Shown here piece by piece: positions 5,582 to 7,701 of a stretch of 7,701 bases of DNA (the stretch's first letter is position 1; the number at the start of each line of letters is the position of its first letter). Made by a program: the position numbers and the translations under genes. The stretch is taken from NCBI GenBank assembly GCA_013824385.1, contig PNNU01000149.1, positions 1 to 7,701 on the forward strand, read 5' to 3'. The notes under the pieces were generated by a model. That model was not told where the DNA came from and ran no database searches. It saw only the letters and a program-made list of their open reading frames with translations. Source of the DNA: Anaerolinea sp. (GTDB lineage: Bacteria > Chloroflexota > Anaerolineae > Anaerolineales > Anaerolineaceae).

Positions 5582-5610
5582 TTGCAAGATTATACTTATT
5601 ATGGTTTAAT
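5582..5610 (+). promoter_or_regulatory. Promoter of the TetR-ABC exporter operon
   Basis: TTGCAA (5582-5587), a 17-bp spacer and TTTAAT (5605-5610) form a sigma-70-like promoter. A TGG before the -10 (5602-5604) gives it extended -10 character. Transcription would begin near 5617, inside the first operator palindrome, leaving a leader of about 16 nt. Confidence 0.5.
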
Positions 5611-5629
5611 ATGAACATGAGGTTCATAT
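5609..5629. promoter_or_regulatory. Operator 1 of the TetR-ABC operon
   Basis: Perfect 8-bp arms ATATGAAC (5609-5616) and GTTCATAT (5622-5629) surround a 5-bp centre. The arms overlap the end of the -10 and the expected transcript start. The GAGG ribosome binding site (5619-5622) sits in the centre. Size, symmetry and position fit a TetR-family dimer site used for autorepression. Confidence 0.7.
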
Positions 5630-5632
5630 AAT

Positions 5633-5649
5633 ATGAATATTGAGTTCAT
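5633..5649. promoter_or_regulatory. Operator 2, overlapping the repressor start codon
   Basis: Arms ATGAA (5633-5637) and TTCAT (5645-5649) form a second, shorter dyad beginning at the start codon. Its 21-bp surrounding sequence (5630-5650) matches that of operator 1 (5608-5628) at 15 positions, including the first eight bases. The centres are 22 bp apart, about two helical turns, so two dimers could bind the same face of DNA. Confidence 0.55.
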
Positions 5650-6337
5650 CAATCTTTCACCCTTTATCCAGGAAGCCGAAGAAAAAGGCTGGATCACACG
5701 CACCTTTCGCCGCCTGGATCTGGAAAAGCAGCAAGCCATCATCCTCGCCATTCTGGATGAGGCCTCAGAAAACGGACCGGCGGAGTTGAACATCAAAAAA
5801 GTCGCGACCCGTTGCAACGTTGCTGTTGGCTCTCTCTACCAATATTTTGGCAGCCGTGAGAACTTGCTGGAGTTCGCCCTTGAACTGGTGGTTAGCCAGA
5901 CCGTGGTACTCTTTGAAAGTTATACTGCCGAACTCGCATCCATGCCGCTGCGTGAAGGGTTGGCTGCCTATCTGGGCGGTGGTGTCGAATGGGGGCAGGA
6001 GCAACTGGGTATGGTGCGCCTGTTCGGACAAGCTGCCTATCAGAATGCTCCGGGTCTTCACGAAAAGGTTGTACACCCAATAGCCACAGCCTTGACGGGC
6101 ATGATGCGCGCGATGCTGCTGGCCGCCCATGAACGAGGAGAGATCCGACCAGAAGTGGATCTTGAAGCTGCCACCCGCTTGATCAACACTCAAATGATTG
6201 CCCTCGGTGACGCCTTGCTCTTCCCAAACCTTAACGGATATTACCAGTTATATGACGAAGAGATGAGCAGAGAACGCATCCTGAACAGCTTTTTTGATTT
6301 TCTGGAAAGTGGTTTTTTCACCCAGGATAAAACATGA
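5633..6337 (+). CDS. TetR-family transcriptional repressor of the adjacent ABC exporter
   Basis: The 234-residue protein has a TetR N-terminal domain at about residues 30-80. Its helix-turn-helix is 'NIKKVATRCNVAVGSLYQYF' (53-72), followed by 'GSRENLLEFALE', the usual 'K/RE.L' helix 4. The remainder is an all-helical ligand-binding region with no recognisable ligand signature. About 28 residues precede the first DNA-binding helix ('MNIEFINLSPFIQEAEEKGW...'), longer than typical. No alternative start exists nearer the domain (the next Met is residue 104), and GAGG at 5619-5622 supports the ATG at 5633. The stop codon overlaps the ATG of the permease (ATGA, 6334-6337), so the two are translationally coupled. 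Tandem dyads over the promoter and start codon indicate self-repression relieved by a ligand, probably an exporter substrate. Confidence 0.88.
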   Translation: MNIEFINLSPFIQEAEEKGWITRTFRRLDLEKQQAIILAILDEASENGPAELNIKKVATRCNVAVGSLYQYFGSRENLLEFALELVVSQTVVLFESYTAELASMPLREGLAAYLGGGVEWGQEQLGMVRLFGQAAYQNAPGLHEKVVHPIATALTGMMRAMLLAAHERGEIRPEVDLEAATRLINTQMIALGDALLFPNLNGYYQLYDEEMSRERILNSFFDFLESGFFTQDKT

Positions 6338-7473
6338 AAACATTGATATTTGTCCGCAAATCTCTGCTTGAAATGTGGCGCAGTCCGCAGCTTATCTTGA
6401 TCTACTTGTTGTTTCCCGCCATGATGGTGCTAATGTATTCTTTTGCATTTGGCAAAACCAGCGGCATGGCCAACTATCTGACCGTTTTGGTTGTCAATCA
6501 GGATGAAGGTCAACTGGGCGCCGGGTTTATTGATGTCATGCGAAAAGCAGAATTTGATGGCAAAGCCGCCTTTACGGTATTGGAAGGATTTTCTCCCAAT
6601 CAGGCCTATATTATGCTGGATGAGGGTAAGGCTTCCATGCTGGTCACCCTGCCATCTGATTTCACTGCTGGCATTCAAAATAACCTTCTTGAGCCAGTTC
6701 AAATTGAGATGCTGGGTGACCCACTGAATGATACCTATGCATTTGCTCAAAGCTTTTTAAGGGGGCTCTTGCAGCTCTACACCGACCAACTTACCGGTTG
6801 GCAGCAAGAACTCCCTGTAGTTACGGAGTTCCTCCCAAATACTGGGACGTTGAATGATTTTCAAGTCGGGATGCCCGGAATCGTCATTTTCGGTGTCTTG
6901 TTTGGGGTGATCACAAATGCCCTTTTTCTCACCCGAGAACGTAGTGACGGCACCATCAAACGGATTCAATTAAGTAAAACCAATGCAGCTGAGTTTCTGG
7001 GCGGCATCACCCTGGCCGGGTTGATCCTTTCGCTGGTACAAATGTTGCTTACCTTCGGTGTGGGGTTCCTTGTGGGTTTCAAACCGGTCGGCAGTCTGGC
7101 GCTCGCCATCACTATCGGCATGATGGCAGGATTAGGCGCCACCGGTGCAGGGTTTATCGCAGCTGCTTTTGCAAAAAACGAAGGCGAAGCCACCGGTTAT
7201 GGCACGGCAATCATGGTACCACTAGTGTTTCTTTCAGGTGCAATTTTCCCGATGCCAAACACAGAATGGTTCACTATTTTTGGAATTGTGGTCCAACCTT
7301 ACGACATCATGCTTTCCACACACGCCTCCCGTGCCATGAGTGAAGTGATCCTCTACGGACAAGGGATTAACACTTTGGGTTATGAACTGAGCATGTTGGT
7401 GTTGCTCTCTGCAATAATGCTCATCGTTGGTATTTGGTTCTACCAACGTAATGTATTAAGTAAAATGCAATAA
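6334..7473 (+). CDS. ABC-2 type exporter permease
   Basis: The 379-residue integral membrane subunit has the ABC-2 type architecture. TM1 (about 20-39) is followed by a large extracytoplasmic domain (about 45-175, with '[11 protein letters not shown]'). Five more spans follow at about 180-200, 219-247, 255-280, 288-306 and 352-370. The cytoplasmic loop after TM2 has '[14 protein letters not shown]' (201-214), the coupling-helix motif that contacts the ATPase. '[10 protein letters not shown]' (299-308) is the conserved re-entrant region before the last span. Full length is normal for YhhJ/YadH-like permeases, which work as dimers or with a second permease. The gene overlaps the TetR stop by 4 bp and is followed after 26 bp by its ATPase. 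Drug, lipid or peptide export is likely; the cargo is unknown. Confidence 0.9.
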   Translation: MKTLIFVRKSLLEMWRSPQLILIYLLFPAMMVLMYSFAFGKTSGMANYLTVLVVNQDEGQLGAGFIDVMRKAEFDGKAAFTVLEGFSPNQAYIMLDEGKASMLVTLPSDFTAGIQNNLLEPVQIEMLGDPLNDTYAFAQSFLRGLLQLYTDQLTGWQQELPVVTEFLPNTGTLNDFQVGMPGIVIFGVLFGVITNALFLTRERSDGTIKRIQLSKTNAAEFLGGITLAGLILSLVQMLLTFGVGFLVGFKPVGSLALAITIGMMAGLGATGAGFIAAAFAKNEGEATGYGTAIMVPLVFLSGAIFPMPNTEWFTIFGIVVQPYDIMLSTHASRAMSEVILYGQGINTLGYELSMLVLLSAIMLIVGIWFYQRNVLSKMQ

Positions 7474-7499
7474 TCAATTGTAAATTAGAAGGAATTCCC

Positions 7500-7701
7500 A
7501 TGACAAACATCGTTCTCGAAGCACAGAATTTATCCAAATCTTATAACGGCGTTCTGGCTGTCAAAGACCTCTCTTTATCTGTACAAGAAGGTGAAGTCTT
7601 TGGTTTTCTCGGACCCAACGGCGCCGGCAAGACCACCACTATCAATATGCTGTGTGGGTTGCTACGACCCGATACCGGGAAGGTACTGTTACATGGAAAA
7701 G
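7500..7701 (+). CDS. ABC transporter ATP-binding protein, N-terminal fragment
   Basis: The gene is cut by the right edge after 67 complete codons. It starts at ATG 7500 with AAGGA (7489-7493) six bases upstream. The visible part has the A-loop tyrosine region '[18 protein letters not shown]' (11-28) and an intact Walker A 'GPNGAGKTT' (38-46) with Lys44. '[18 protein letters not shown]' (50-67) follows, as is standard for ABC ATPases of the CcmA/drug-resistance exporter class. The Q-loop, signature and Walker B lie beyond the edge. It almost certainly powers the permease encoded 26 bp upstream, in one operon with the TetR repressor. Confidence 0.93.
   Translation, partial: MTNIVLEAQNLSKSYNGVLAVKDLSLSVQEGEVFGFLGPNGAGKTTTINMLCGLLRPDTGKVLLHGK

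Noticed and set aside
5581..5588. CTTGCAAG palindrome as a separate operator
   Set aside because: It is an 8-bp palindrome that coincides with the -35 of the TetR operon. It is too short to separate from chance.
5765..6193. 142-codon minus-strand open frame opposite the TetR gene
   Set aside because: It is fully antisense to the helix-turn-helix and ligand-binding region of a clear TetR protein, with no domain of its own.
1..7701. CRISPR array, tRNA or rRNA genes, transposase, integrase, toxin-antitoxin pair or known defence genes
   Set aside because: None of the expected repeats, folds or protein motifs was seen on either strand. The TetR-ABC operon is an ordinary exporter layout rather than a new system.

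Overview
The window most resembles a chromosomal segment from an anaerobic Chloroflexota bacterium, probably of the Anaerolineae type. This is an inference from gene content. The clues are a secreted beta-helix lipoprotein ending in a choice-of-anchor-Q-like tail, a methylenetetrahydrofolate reductase fused to a cysteine-rich MetV-like domain, and lipoproteins with Thr/Pro linkers. No rRNA, tRNA, insertion sequence, CRISPR array or prophage gene was seen.

Layout. Positions 1-99 (minus) hold the N-terminus of a TetR-type regulator cut by the window edge. Its promoter and a dyad-rich operator region (112-144) lie between it and a plus-strand beta-helix lipoprotein (226-1407). That lipoprotein's leader contains a perfect 14-bp inverted repeat (174-210). 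A weak terminator (about 1441-1475) separates it from the MetV-MetF fusion gene (1575-3002), which has a candidate promoter with a dyad and ends at a strong intrinsic terminator (3033-3068). Next comes a TTG-started lipoprotein with a caspase-like, gingipain (C25)-related His/Cys pair (3256-4563). It is followed by an unlisted 34-residue single-span membrane microprotein (4712-4816). The microprotein's stop codon abuts the stop codon of a convergent HAD phosphatase of beta-phosphoglucomutase type (4817-5500, minus).

The right part is a drug-efflux-like operon. It contains a TetR-family repressor (5633-6337), an ABC-2 permease overlapping it by 4 bp (6334-7473), and the first 67 codons of the cognate ABC ATPase (7500 to the edge). 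Two tandem operator-like palindromes, 22 bp apart, cover the transcription start, ribosome binding site and start codon of the repressor. This is a convincing picture of autoregulated expression of repressor plus exporter.

The genes do not form one pathway. There is a housekeeping one-carbon gene, two surface lipoproteins of unknown substrate, a sugar-phosphate-type HAD enzyme and an exporter operon. The two lipoprotein genes and the microprotein are visibly richer in A+T than the metabolic and exporter genes. The most promising unexplained items are the tandem repressor operators, the orphan C25-like lipoprotein with the microprotein downstream, and the long AT hairpin before the first lipoprotein.
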